In this document: one piece after another, positions 47,568 through 62,481 of the stretch
Layout: the number at the start of each line of letters is the position of its first letter
Numbering within the stretch: the first letter of the stretch is position 1
Made by a program: the position numbers and the translations under genes
Notes under the pieces: model-generated
Told to the model about the DNA's origin: nothing
Databases searched by the model: none
The model's input: the letters and a program-made list of their open reading frames with translations, nothing else
From: Brachionus koreanus
Taxonomy: Eukaryota > Rotifera > Eurotatoria > Ploima > Brachionidae
Assembly: GCA_016987375.1 (NCBI GenBank)
Contig: PJRA01000172.1
Coordinates: 146,126 to 210,125 of the forward strand
DNA: 64,000 nt
Direction of reading: 5' to 3'

Positions 47568-48130
47568 ATTTTCTTGCTGATTTTTTTTAATAATAAAAAT
47601 TTTCTATGTTAAATAATATTTATCATCTTTATCCATATAACAAGCTAAATTCTAATTCTGACTAAAATTTGATTTAAATTTTGATTAAAAAACTTTTCAA
47701 AAAATAAGTATTTTTTCAAAATGTAAAATATTACAAAAATTAGTCACTAATCAAAGATAACTACAAACAAACAATCGGAATTCTCTTAAATTCTTAATTT
47801 AATGCATTATCATGCCATTGATTCTAAGAATTTCAGAATTCGCTGAAATACTCAAAACACCCTTCTTCAATTTGGTCTTCTCTAGTAAAATGACATCTTT
47901 AAAAAAGAAGAACTTGGATTCCATTCAGCTATTCAATTTTTTCCATTCTTCTTTTATCTATATGAGGTCTGGTGTTACCTAGCTGCCTAGGTTGGCCAAA
48001 GTATATTTTTTCTAGAAGTGAAACAAATATTCGCTCCTGTCTGGAAACAGCCTAAGTATTATTTCTTTGAAATATCTCCAAACACACAGCATCACTTTTC
48101 ACGACTGGCTGATTTGGTTTAGACGGGACA

Positions 48131-48480
48131 AACCATGGCAATGTGAAATCTTAGTACAAAAAGGGAATACTAAATAATTATTTTTCTAGTTGTGCCAAAA
48201 TGGTTCTGTAAACAATACAATGTTGTACAATTTTGTACAAACGAATTCTAAATTCTGCAAAAACTGTGCAATTTAGTGCAAATTTTATCTAATGTTTTTT
48301 TTAGTGATATGCATTTTACAGAGAAATGAAGAGAATTTGCAGAATTTAGAATTCGTTTGTACAAACTTGTACAACATTGTACTGTTTACAGAACCATCTT
48401 TGCACAACTAGAAAAATAATTATTTAGTATTCCCTTTTTGTACTGTAATTTTTGTACTAAGATTTCACATTGCCCAAACC
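48131..48480. repeat. Fold-back inverted duplication of a mariner fragment
   Basis: The arm at 48131-48261 and the arm at 48336-48480 are reverse complements over about 130 bp with few differences; the right arm carries ~15 extra bases (near 48442-48456). The loop is about 74 bp. The right arm is part of the minus-strand transposase remnant below, so the left arm is an inverted copy of transposon sequence. A transcript across it would form a long hairpin. Confidence 0.85.
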
Positions 48481-49170
48481 ATTGATTTCTGTTATTATAA
48501 CTTTGAAAATAGATCCACTTCTCATTATAAGTGATGATCTGTCTAAAGAACTTTTCATCTAAAGGATTTTTTGAATATATTGACAATAAACACTATTAAA
48601 TACTTCCTAATAGAAAGGATGTACGCTTTATAATTATCTTGTTATTAATCCGTTATCTTGAATAACCACAAAAGGAATTGTTAGTTAGTGGAGTTTAAAG
48701 CAAACATGAAAATTTATAGCTTGTCCAATTTGACAAATGACAGAGGTGTCAAATTGCACATTTCTAAAAAAAATTCATTTATGAGTTTTTTTATATATTT
48801 CTTATACATATTGTTTTTTTTTACTGATTCGGAAAAATTAATTCTTTATAGAACACAAAATTCAAAAAATAATCACAAAAATTAATTAAATTTTTATTCC
48901 AAATTTTTTTTTTCTTGATTCTTGATCACAAATTTAGTGATCATTCTTTTTGTGATTATCCAAGATCACTAGCCCCGTGATCATGGGTTTTTCACCAAAA
49001 CTTTGATCATGTGATCAAATATTCGAGATGACCCCCTGATCCTTTCTTCCTCTATTTGTATCACCACTATTAAATTTTTTAAACCAGTTTTGTACACTTC
49101 TTACTTTAAGCACATATTCATCTTCCACCAGACATATTTGATGAATTACTGCTGTTGCTGATACCCCTTT
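48386..49170 (-). pseudogene. Mariner transposase pseudogene
   Basis: Minus-strand pieces in order: an N-terminal helix-turn-helix segment at 49020-49170 (VEDEYVLKVRSVQNWFKKFN then SGDT, like mariner 'RTVQNWF.KF.SGD'), then the catalytic segment at 48390-48586 (IITYNEKWIYFQ then NNRNQWFGQ). The catalytic Asp of DEKW is Asn here. About 100 bp rich in TGATCA-type motifs (48910-49015) interrupts the region between them. It is dead. Confidence 0.75.
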
Positions 49171-49492
49171 TTTAATAATTAAGTAGCATAAAAAAATTTT
49201 TTAGAATTAAGTAGACATATGATTTGAAGAGCATTTAATTCTGTTTATTTTTCAACATTAAAATATTTATACAAAAATGTCTACTTCATTTTCTTGTTGT
49301 AACATACTCACATAAATTTAGAGTCAAATGTCTAGTTTGTTGCTTTCTAATTAAAAAAAAAATCTGAATAAATCATCAAGTATTTATTAAAATTTAAAAT
49401 TAATTTAAATCAAATTTTTATATTTTATTTTCGTAAACTAAAATGAACTTATGCAAAAACTTCTGCGAATAATTACATTCAGTAGAATACTT

Positions 49493-51344
<1,852 letters not shown>

Positions 51345-51867
51345 TTTGCTGAGTTTTAGGTGCCTTAGTTTTAGAATAAATAGCTATGAAAAAAAAATCA
51401 ATTCTATAATGCTAAACTTAGACAGTGTATTATATAAGCATTAATATGAGAAAACAGCGACGCATCAGATAGCTTTAAATTAAGTTCAAATTTAAATGCA
51501 TATTAAAGTTTTCAAAATCTTAGTTTTGACTAAATTATGGATTGAATTGAATGATTAAATTTAAATTTTATTTTTGTTATTTTAGAAAAAAAAATTTTAT
51601 TAAAATAATTGGAAAAAAAAAAATTTTTTTTTTTTACACAAAAAATAAATTATAATGTCCAAAAATTTGTTCATAAAATATCTTTATTTTGACATGTTTA
51701 GCAACTAAACTCAAAAAAATTTTTGATTAAAAATTGCAATTATTTTACACGTGCGTAGCAATATACATGCATTTTGATACTTGACTTTAATTCTATTTAG
51801 ATCTCATTCTTAATTTTTTTTTTTTCAAAAAAAAATTACAAATTTTATAATTTGACATAGAAAGAGA

Positions 51868-53999
51868 ATGGGCGCATATCTATCCGAACCGAACATAAAC
51901 AAAGAATCAGCGGACGGCGACAATGAGCGCATGTCTTTTGGCGCCTCTTCAATGCAAGGATGGAGAACTAACCAAGAGGTTTTTGTGAAAATTATTTTTT
52001 ATTCTTTTCTATTTTAAATTGAATTTGAAAATAAAAAAAGGACGCTCACAATTCAATACTAGAGTTTGATGAGAAGACATCATTTTTTGCCGTATATGAC
52101 GGTCATGGCGGACCAGAAGTGGCGCTTTATTGTGCCAAGTACTTGCCCGAATTTTTAAAAAAACTCGAAGACTACGCAAACGGAAATTTCGAGGAAGCAT
52201 TGAAAAATTTATTTCTCAAATTCGATGAATCGTTGCTAACAACCGAAGCGCTAAATGAGCTAAAAGAGCTCAGAGACATGTCAAGTCAAAAAAGCTCGGT
52301 TAGAGACGAAAACGAAGAGAATGGACATGCGTCGGGCCATTCGGAAAATGACGAAGAGCCCGAGTATGAAAATGAGGCTGCTCAGCTTTGCGACGAAGCT
52401 ACCATGCCCATAGAAGAAGTTCTCAAGCGATATACACGAACAGAGAATAAAATGAAGCGAAACTTGAAAAAAAAGGGAATTATTCGAGCCTCCTCGTCTG
52501 TAGACGAAAAGCCGGCCAGTTTTCAAGAGCAAGAAGAAAGAGACATTGATGAAATAAAAAAAAATTCCAAACTTGATCAGGAAAATGGTTCTCATGAACA
52601 CGAGTATGACGAAGCGTCTAATTTGGGCGAAATTAGTGATTCACAAAAATCAGGTGTGATTTGCGAGTCAAGTTCTTTGCAAGGAGGCGAAAATTCAATG
52701 TCCAAATCAACATTGTTGTCTGCCGAGGCCAAAAAGTTTAACAAAGAGGAAATAAAGCTTTCGCCAATACGCAAAAAATCCAATTCTTTAGTAATAGATG
52801 ATGTTTCGTCTATTGCGTCCGATAACACTGTTCTAAATGGTTCAAATGGGCAGCCAGGCTCATCAAACGAAGAAAATAAGGAAAATGACTTTGAAAAAAG
52901 CTCTAATAATCAGCCGGAAGTTAACGATGATTTAAAAAAAAATGACAATGAGACTGTTGCTGCAAAAAAGCCTAAACAAAGCAAAAAATCATCTAGTAAT
53001 AATCTAATAGCTAAATTGATAGCAGGAGTAGTAAATAGTAAACTAAAGAATAGTTTGAAAAATTCGAAAAATAGCAAAAATAAAGAAAATGTTGAAGAGG
53101 AGGAAAATGAGGCGGAAGACGAAGAAGAAGAAGATGGTGATTATGATGATGAAGAAAATGGTGATGAAGACGAAGACGATGAGGATGAAGAAGAAGAAAG
53201 TGGTGAGGATGAAGAGGACGAGGATGAGGAGGATGAAGACGACGACTATGACGAAGATGATGAGGATGAAGAGGAAGAAATAGATATTGATGCGGCTCAG
53301 AGTTTTAGCTTGGACTCGCGGCCCGGATACGACAGTGGTTGTACCGCAGTAGTCGCTTTATTAAAAGAGACAAGGCTGTATGTCGCCAATGCTGGCGACT
53401 CGCGATGTGTTGTGTGCCGCGATGGCAAGGCCATAGAAATGTCGTTTGATCACAAGCCTGAGGACGATATTGAACGTCAAAGAATAGAAAAAGCAGGCGG
53501 TACTGTCACCAAAGATGGCAGAGTTAATGCCGGCTTGAATCTTTCGAGAGCCATCGGTGATCATACATACAAGACAAATAAAACTCTCACTCTCAGCGAG
53601 CAAATGATCACTCCATTGCCAGATTTGAAAATTTTGGACATTGATCCGACCAAAGACAAGTTCATGGTACTTGCCTGTGACGGCATTTGGAATTTCATGT
53701 CCAGTCAAGAGGTATGTGATTACATACAAGAGAGATTAAACGCCAATTATGCCAAGTTGTCGCTTATATGTGAAGAAATGTTCATGCATTGTTTGGCGCC
53801 CGATGCTGAAGGCGATGGAACAGGTTGTGATAACATGACTTGTATTATTGTCACGTTTAATCCGTTTAGGAAAATATTGGTCAAAATAGCGAACGGAGAT
53901 GCTGAGAAAAATAATTTAAAGCGAACACATGAAGAAGAAAGTGCCAAGCATGAAAGCGACGAAGCTGAAAATAAAAAGCTCAAACAAGAGTCAGAGTAA
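51868..53999 (+). CDS. PPM1G: PP2C-family Ser/Thr phosphatase, PPM1G-like
   Basis: Two exons (51868-51978 and 52041-53999) join to 689 residues. It starts MGAYLSEPN, the N-terminus typical of PPM1G, whose Gly2 is a potential myristoylation site. The PP2C domain is split. The first part has GWRTNQEDAHN and VYDGHGG (metal-binding Asp). After a ~340-residue insert the second part resumes with SGCTAVVALL, VANAGDSRCVV, FDHKPEDDIE, LSRAIGDHTY, LACDGIWN and GCDNMTCIIV. The insert is Ser/Asn-rich, then ends in a nearly pure Asp/Glu run (53090-53285), the hallmark of nuclear PPM1G, which acts on histone and splicing substrates. The insert is longer than in human PPM1G (546 residues). The C-terminus is basic and acidic mixed (NKKLKQESE). 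Confidence 0.92.
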
Positions 54000-54591
54000 A
54001 AAAATATTTTTTAAGATTACACTTTAAAATGTCTATTTTTTTATATGACCGCATTTTTTTTTTAAATAGGAAAACAAAAAACGACAATTTATTATGAAAA
54101 AAACAAAAATAAATAATAAAATTTAAAAATTTATTTACACTTTAAAACAAAAAAAATCAAGATTTGTTAGTATTTTTTTATTTCTTTTGGGAAAAAAAAA
54201 TGTAAATTATTTCTCCAATTTGTTCTCATATCATTTGTTCTCAAACTATTTCTTGTCTTCTGAGCTATTCCATTTTTTCTGGATGATGTAAAGAATCCCT
54301 CTTTTTTTCCTTATTATTTGAAAACAAAAATCGAAATTTTTCTCTTAAAAGTTAAAACTAGTTTTATTTCATTCATTTAAATGTATTTTTTTTCTTTCTT
54401 TCGTTGTTGTTCAGTTTATTTTAGAATATAAACAACATTTTGTTTGCTTTTTTTTTTGTCTTTAATTAAATAAATTTTTTAAAAAATTTTTTCCTTACCA
54501 CAAAAAAAATTAAAAAAAAAATTGATTTTATTTATGAAAATTTTGTTGCTAAGCTTCAGAATATTAGACAAATTTCAGCGATTATTTTCAA

Positions 54592-55777
54592 ATGAGCATA
54601 CTTTTTTTGTTGTTCATTTTTTCTCCACTAACTTGCTATCAAATCGAGCTTGATTCAATTGATCCAGATGTTTTTGAAGAATTAGCTCCTCAAGGTATCG
54701 AATATTCAGATATTCACAAACTTGAAAAAATTTCCAATTTGACTTTTCTGCATCAAATTGATCAAATCATAGATAAAATGAATTTAACTTTCACATATCT
54801 TAAAATGAGCTCATACTATCTCAGTGAGCATAAATATTGGGAAATCGATTGGCGGCTTTATTCTCTCAATGATCCGGATATCATGAACACCTACTATATT
54901 ACAATGGGCTTCAATTTTGGTTATAGTAAATTGGCTACTTTTATGTTTTCGTTTCCAAAGCCTCCAATTAAAAATCCTTATCCAGAAGTAGTGGATAATT
55001 GTGAATCTTCTGCTTTTAAATGTTTAGAGTATATTGGAGAAATAACTTTGTAAAAATAAAGAAAAATAGTTTTTTTTGTTTAAAATTTATTCAAATTTTT
55101 CTAGAATAAATAGAGGATGGCAGCGTAAATTGAAAAATCAATTGATAAAATCTGAAACAGAATTTTTAAAAAATTTTCTAAATACTTTCGAAGATAATTG
55201 GCAGTTGTTTAATTTTCGTGCCACTGCATCATACTATTTATGCTGGTTTACTCTGAGACGAAATCCATTGTTTAAAAAGTTCCATCAAGATTACTGTCCA
55301 GCTACAAATTCTAAATTATCAATAGACTTTAAATGTGCTCAAATAAGTTTTTGTCCGGATGCATGCTGTGGTGAATTGTACCCAAAGTTGAAAAATAATT
55401 TTAAATTTACGTGGGAAAAATATATTTCAGAGTGCAGGAATTTTGAACTAAATCCTTGTTATAAGATAGGAGATGGACAATGCGAATTAAGTGAAATCGA
55501 AAACAACAATTTTGAAGACCTCAAGCTAAACAAGATTAATGTTACTTGTGATTGTCCTTCGGGGTATATCTATTCAAATGAGTACAAAATGTGCATTGAT
55601 ATAGATGAATGTATAACCTCAAGTCATAATTGTAAAACGAACCAAAATGAGTCTTGTTTAAATTTACCAGGTAGTTTTGAATGCGTTTGCACCAAAGGCT
55701 ATATACTTGATAAATATAAATTAACTAGTCAAAATTCTAGGTGCATTAATGAATCAGCTATTTTTGATTTGAAATAA
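54592..55777 (+). CDS. Secreted protein with C-terminal calcium-binding EGF domain
   Basis: Two exons (54592-55049 and 55105-55777) join to 376 residues through a TT|GTAAAA donor and CTAG acceptor. MSILFLLFIFSPLTCYQ is a signal peptide. The middle holds paired-Cys sequence (CAQISFCPDACCGELYP), a family I do not recognise by name. Near residue 318 a calcium-binding EGF begins with DIDEC, followed by the Asn/Ser and GSFEC pattern (LPGSFECVC). Several N-glycosylation sites (NLT, NVT, NES) fit an extracellular protein. There is no transmembrane segment after the EGF, so it is probably secreted. A single cbEGF at the end of a novel Cys-containing domain is unusual, but the function is not predictable. 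Confidence 0.75.
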
Positions 55778-58629
55778 ATATAAAAAAAAGTGAAAATTTA
55801 TTTATTCATTAATTTTAAATAGCTAATTGATTGAATTTAACAAAAAAATAATTAAAGTCTATTATTTTAGTTTTTAGTTTATTGAATAAATATAAATGGC
55901 ACAATTGATCACATACTCCGCTGTTTACAATACTATGTATGTGAATTAGTTTGAGCATATTTTTTAAATTGAATTAAATGATTAAAAAAATGAATAAGAA
56001 GAAAAAAATAAAAAACCGAGGGATCGGTTTCAGAGTGCTTTTTGTTTCTAGCTCTTCTTCTTTGTCTTCTTTCGTCTATTTGTTTTTATCTAGTGTCCCA
56101 TACAATACAATAAGAGTACGTTTGGATCGAAGCACATTGCATAAAACTGGTTTAATTAGGAGTTGAACAGGGAAAATATCCGAAATTGATAATTAATATT
56201 TTGACGCTAAACAATCAAATTTTAAAGTTCAAGATATTTGAATTTGCTGTTTCAAATTTTCAACAAAAAAAATTATTTTAAAATTTTTGATACTACTTGT
56301 TTATTAGTTTGAATTTTTGGCCGATGATAATCTGAATTTAAATTTTGCGTCTAGGCTTTTTCACTGAACGGCTTTTAAAAGCTAATAAAAGCTCTTAGAT
56401 TAACCTAATATTATCAATCAGTGCAAAACGCCTACGCAATATCAAAATTCACAAGACAAGCGTTTCATCTAAAGCATCTAAATTTTGAAAATAAAAATTA
56501 AAATAAAAGTAAAATTTTTAAAGAATGGTTAATTTATATACTTTGGAAGCCGTTTAGCTGCAGGAATTAAGTTTTTATTTTAAGATTGATTCTCGAAACA
56601 AGATTACAATTTGAATTAGACACAATGGTATCATATGAGTATATTTAATTCAGATTGCTTCATTAGAAAAGCTGAATAGAATTGCTTGAAATCCAGTTTT
56701 TGTGTGCTCTCTTGAACGAGTCTTTTAAATGAGATGACTAAATCGCAGGAGCTAAAAACATCTAATTTCAAGTGAATGAAAACTTTGCAAGAGCAAAATC
56801 ATGTTATTTATTCATTTTTCTCTTACGGTTTTTTTTTTAAATTTATATTTAATTTAACTCGGTATTTTCTTTTCTAAATAGCTTACCTGGAGCATATTTT
56901 AATTTCAATTTTATTATTTGCTAGTTCTAACTTGAAATTGTTGTTTTTGTGCTCATTGTTGTTATTCACCAATGCTCGTTTAAACGATGTGATTTTTTCG
57001 CTTGTAATTTATTTGAAATATTTGAAATAAAAAAAAAAATTGATATTTAATCCTAAAGTTCAGCGCATTCAAAGTATAAAATAAACAATTTTAAAAAAAA
57101 CAAGAAAAATAATACCTCAAATTTTGAAGCTATCATTTTTTGTAAAGTCCTAATTTCAAGTGTTTCAAAAGTGTTTATTTATTTAAAACCCACTCTTCAC
57201 AATCTAGTCAAATTGCCAGTTACTTGTTTCAACTTGTATATGCTAATCTAGATTCGGACCCAAGAAAATATCCAATTTCCAAATGCTAAGCGCGCAATAA
57301 AAAAGCTTAATCTCGACGACTAAGGCAAATTAAGAGTCGAGAATTTGAAATCGGCTTATCTGAGGATTAAACTATACTCTAAGTATCCAAATGATGAGAC
57401 TGCACTTGTCTTTTCACTTATTACCATGTCCTAGCGAAGCAAATTAGGGCTAATTTGAACTTGTAAATAAGTAAATGCAACGGACAGTTTCGTGGAAAAT
57501 TTTCAAATCTTTATTTAAGCTAAATATTTTTAATAAAATGACAACAAAATATTTAAATTACTTAACTATGGTTTTAAGAGATAAACTTTGTTTAAATGTT
57601 GCAAAACTATCAAATAAAATAAAAATTGTTCTTTTATCTTTAATTAGTTCAAATAGATAAAATAAAAATATTTGAAAAAAAATGAAAATTTTTAAAAGGT
57701 CTACACAATTTACAGAATTTTTCATTTGAAATAAACTAATGAAAATTTGTTGAGAAATTTTATTGCTAACATTTTAATTTTTTGTTAGCTAATTTAACAA
57801 ATCAAATAAATATGAATAAAAAATTGGAATTTATTTCGAATAAGTATACGCTTAAAATTTGAAATGATGAGCAAACTACTAGTTTTTTAGATCTTAAATA
57901 CTCAGCTCAGCTAAACAAGACAATTTCCAGTAGACTAGATTATTTGTTTTTCAAAGCTAATAAACTCAGAAGACCTCTGGTTAAATCAGCATTGAAACAA
58001 TACAATTTCTAGAGAAAGAAACCAAGTCCTATTAAGTCTAACCTAAAAATTTTTATTTGAATTTTTGTCAAAAGTCAAAAACAATTTAAAAAATAATTGA
58101 AATTAGAAGCATTTTTTGCTAATGATAAAAATTGTTTTTGTTTTAATTTGGCTAACCGTATATTAAGGTCAGCTCGTACAGACGCTAATTGGGCCAGAAC
58201 AGTATTTTTTTGTTGTTAAATTCATCAACCAAAAAAAAAGAACTAGTTAGGAATCTTTTAATCCAAGACGACTTTTCTATAAGTCCTATGAATTTAGTTG
58301 AATTCAATCAAAAAATGAAGCGAATTTGAAGATGACCGACAAAAAAATCTCTTGAAAAAAATTAATTTTTCGGATAGATTTACTTTAGTTTTGAACTAAA
58401 TATCTGGCTTCAATGATACACAAAATTCTGAAAATATTTGCTTTTCATAGAAATTGATCATCATAGACTTAAAGGGATTTATTTACTTCAATAAAATTTT
58501 AATAAACTAGTTTAGATCAAATTTTTTTTTGCATTTAGATCAAATATTCTCTGAAAAAAGCCTTTAATTAAAATTTTTCCTTTAATAATAAAAGAAATCC
58601 GTTTAAAATGAAAAATAATAAAAAAAATT
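55778..58629. other. Intergenic spacer
   Basis: A/T-rich with no supportable gene. An in-frame remnant of ~55 codons with one stop at 57274-57434 may be old coding sequence (see findings). It ends at tRNA-Leu. Confidence 0.5.
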
Positions 58630-58709
58630 TGATAGCGGTGGGATTCGAACCCACGCCTGTTACGACTGGTGCCTAAAACCAGCGCCTTAGACCACTCGGC
58701 CACGCTACC
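58630..58709 (-). tRNA. tRNA-Leu (anticodon UAG)
   Basis: The minus-strand cloverleaf is complete. The acceptor GGTAGCG pairs with CGCTATC (one G-U) and the discriminator is A. The D arm contains GGCCGAGTGGTCTAAGG. The anticodon arm CTGGT-TTTAGGC-ACCAG gives anticodon TAG. A long variable arm (type II, as in Leu/Ser) is followed by T arm GTGGG-TTCGAAT-CCCAC. No intron. Just downstream on the minus strand is a run of seven T, a Pol III terminator. Confidence 0.96.
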
Positions 58710-59571
58710 ATTATATCAATAGATGATATTTTTATTTGCAAAATAAATAACATCACATAATAAAAAATAATAAACTTGAAGGGAATTTTTACATTTCCTA
58801 GTAAACCAAATAAAGGATGAAAAGTATTTGCATGTTTTTGTGTTTTAATATTCGTAATTTTATAAAAAATTTTTTCAAAATTTGTCTTTCAATTTAAATT
58901 AATTAATTAATTTGTTTAAAAAAGGATTAATTAAAAAATTTCTAAATTACAAAGCACATTTTTTGATATTTATTTTAATATTCGGATCAAATTTTTCTCT
59001 ATAAAAATACATATTTAAATATTAAATGTCATGTTTAAATCCTTTTATTAATTTTGACTTAAATAAAGAAGGTTTGTTATTAAAGCTAAAAAAAATATCA
59101 AAATTGAACTTTAAACAATTTCACAAGATTTTAAGAAAATAATAAAAAAACAAATGTCTTAGTCTAAAATTTGATTTTAAAAAAGGATGATGATAAAACA
59201 ACTGTTTAAATTTTTATTTAATTAATCTTCTAAATCAAGCTTCTGAATTTTTAATAAAGAAAAATAAATTATTTTTTAACAATTTGGTGTTGAAATCAAT
59301 TAACCAATATATTGTAGAAATTGTTGAAAATTTTTTGAAACAAACTTTTTTTTTGCATTTACTAAAAGAAAATTATTAGCTCATATTGTAGGCTAAAATG
59401 TTAGCATGGATATGCTCTTTGAAAAAATTTAGACTCTTTTTTTGTCTTTAGCATGCTACTATTAAAATATATGATGATGCTTAAATGAAAATAAATGCAA
59501 GAAAATATATAAATAAGCGATTTTTTAATTAAAAACTAATTTGATAAAAATAAAAAAAAAACAAATAAATA

Positions 59572-60295
<724 letters not shown>

Positions 60296-61399
60296 CTTAG
60301 CAGATTTTATTTACATAATAAATTAACTGGATCGCTTAATTCTTTACTAATTGGATTTTCGCCTTCAATATTTCGTTTAAAGGAACATTAGAGGAATTTT
60401 TGTTTATATTTGTAATTGTATTTTTATTTAATAATAAAAAAATGTCTTTTCTTTTACATGAAAAGATATAGATTTAAAAATTACTTTATTTGTTATTGTT
60501 ATCGAAATAAAATTAAAATGATGTTATGTTTATTATTGACTTTTTCCTATATATTTTAATCACTTTAAAGTATCAATCAGCATTTGTCAATTTTAAAGTA
60601 AAATTAGAAATTTTAATACTAAAGACCAAGAGAAAATTTACTGAAAATGAAAATTAGTACTCCAAATTTTGTGATACATTTTATTTTCGATTAAACTTTT
60701 TTAAAATTTATTAACTTCGTGTCAAAACCTAGTGACCTTTGTAATTCCTAAAAGGCGGTAATAATAAAAAATGAATTAGAGTGATATATTTGAATATAAA
60801 AACAAATATATGTAGGTTTCATAATCTAATTATGTGGAACTAATGTGGATTTTTAAACCAGCTTCAAGATTGAATAGGTCTGTGAAACAACAAATGATCA
60901 CGCTCAACATATATTTAAAATAATATTTCAAACATTATACCTTAGACTTTATATTATTGCAACATTCCATAAATGTCAATTAGTCATGCAATGGAATGCA
61001 ATTAAAAAGATTATTCTTATTATCTAGTTTTGGACTTTAGCTTTTATTTATTTATTATGCGAAAATTTGGACACAAATGCGAAAATTTGGGTCTATTAGA
61101 CTCAATCAAATTTATTTTAAATAGTCTCTATGATAGAGAAGTCTCAATTTATCAGCAAAACATTACTCTATTAAGACACTTGTTGGACTATAATAATTAC
61201 AATGAAAACAATATAAATACTGTAGATTTAAATAGCATAAATTTATTTGAGCATATAGATTAAACATCTAAATTCGTCGTTAAAAAACGAAAATTGACTT
61301 AGTCAAATTTAATTACTTTTATATATATTTTATTTAATTTTTTAATTATTTTTTTTATAAATTTTGACCTATGAGGTCTATACAAGTTTTTTTGTCAAA

Positions 61400-61422
61400 T
61401 AATAATAATAATAATAATAATA
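61400..61422. repeat. (AAT)n microsatellite
   Basis: Seven to eight uninterrupted AAT units, likely length-polymorphic. Confidence 0.95.
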
Positions 61423-62104
61423 TTTATAATAAATATTTCCTTGTTATTTTAATTAAAGTGTGAAAATAATTTTTATATTTTATTTTAAATAAAATTCATT
61501 TAAACAAAAAGAGTCTTTTATTTTCACAGGTCTCCCATTTCCAAAACATATATTTCATGACTTTAAATCTGGTGATTCTTGTCAAACTTGTTAAACAGTT
61601 ATCCATAAGAATAAAAAGTTGATTAAAATTGAAGTCAGACATATCAACTTTGAATCAAATAGTCAGATTGTATCAATATTAATAATTTTTGTAGATAATC
61701 AAAGATAAAAATATGCAATTAATTATTTTATTCTTAAGAAATTTAAATAAAATTTAAAGCTTCATAAAGTTTTAATTTTCAATTTATCTTTAAATAAAAG
61801 GCTCTGACTATTTTTAAGTTTTCGACTATTTTTTAATAAGAAAGAGGATTTAATTGATGTATGGAATAAAGGGAACGAAATTCTAATGTCCAGCAGAACT
61901 CACTCTGCCATAATAAATGTAGAGAATTTCAAAGAAGCATTGGAACTTAACAAAAAATTAAAGTTAACAGACTTAATATTAGAATTAACTGTTAAATTCT
62001 ATTATGAAAACAAATTTTAATTCGATTAAACCAAAAAGTTACTAAAGTTAGTTATTAATAATGAAATCTTGTGTTTTACGTAAGATTTGGCGAACAACGC
62101 TAAA

Positions 62105-62481
62105 CCAACTGGACTCGAAATAAATGTGGCCAAACAGAAGTTATGAGCATAAACACTAAATTGGACACCCCGATCAGCATTGATGATTCACAAGTCGAGT
62201 GTGTAAACGAATTTAAATACTTAGGAAGCACCATTAGTACAACAATGGAAGCACAAAGAGACATTAACACTAGAAGCACTAAAGCATTTTTTCATATTTT
62301 TTAAGGCCTTTCAATGGAAACCACAAGGGCGACGTAAGGTAGGAAGACCAGCAGTAACATGGAAGTCAAAAATCATGAAAGAGCTCACCGAAATGGGAAT
62401 GACATGGGGAGAAGCAAGAGTGAAAGATCTACTTGAGTGGAAATCAAAAGTAATGACCCTATGCTTCACAAGGAGTGAATA
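62105..62481 (+). mobile_element. LINE C-terminal fragment, internally deleted
   Basis: The plus strand reads PTGLEINVAKTEVMSIN, then VNEFKYLGSTIS and DINTRSTKA. After a break near 62290 it resumes as WKPQGRRKVGRPAVTWKSKI and GMTWGEARVKDLLEW, ending TLCFTRSE and stop. GRPxxTW...MGxTWGEA...LC-TR-x-E is the conserved end of a family of animal endonuclease-reverse transcriptase LINEs. The polymerase thumb and this end have been brought together by deletion. It is a different LINE family from the ones at 15.8 and 46.4 kb. Confidence 0.8.

Noticed and set aside
52281..53283. Several frames overlapping PPM1G on both strands, including a Met/Lys-rich one
   Set aside because: Shadows of the GA-rich acidic repeat in other frames.
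55978..56166. Ser-rich 62-codon open stretch
   Set aside because: The Ser run comes from a TCT/CTT repeat; no other support.
58512..58703. 63-codon minus-strand frame starting MAEWSKALVLGTSRNR
   Set aside because: It is the tRNA-Leu gene read as protein; a familiar false ORF at tRNA loci.
61030..61263. 77-codon open stretch (LDSIKFILNSLYDREVSIYQ)
   Set aside because: Somewhat protein-like and could be a terminal exon, but no upstream exon, start context or family was found.
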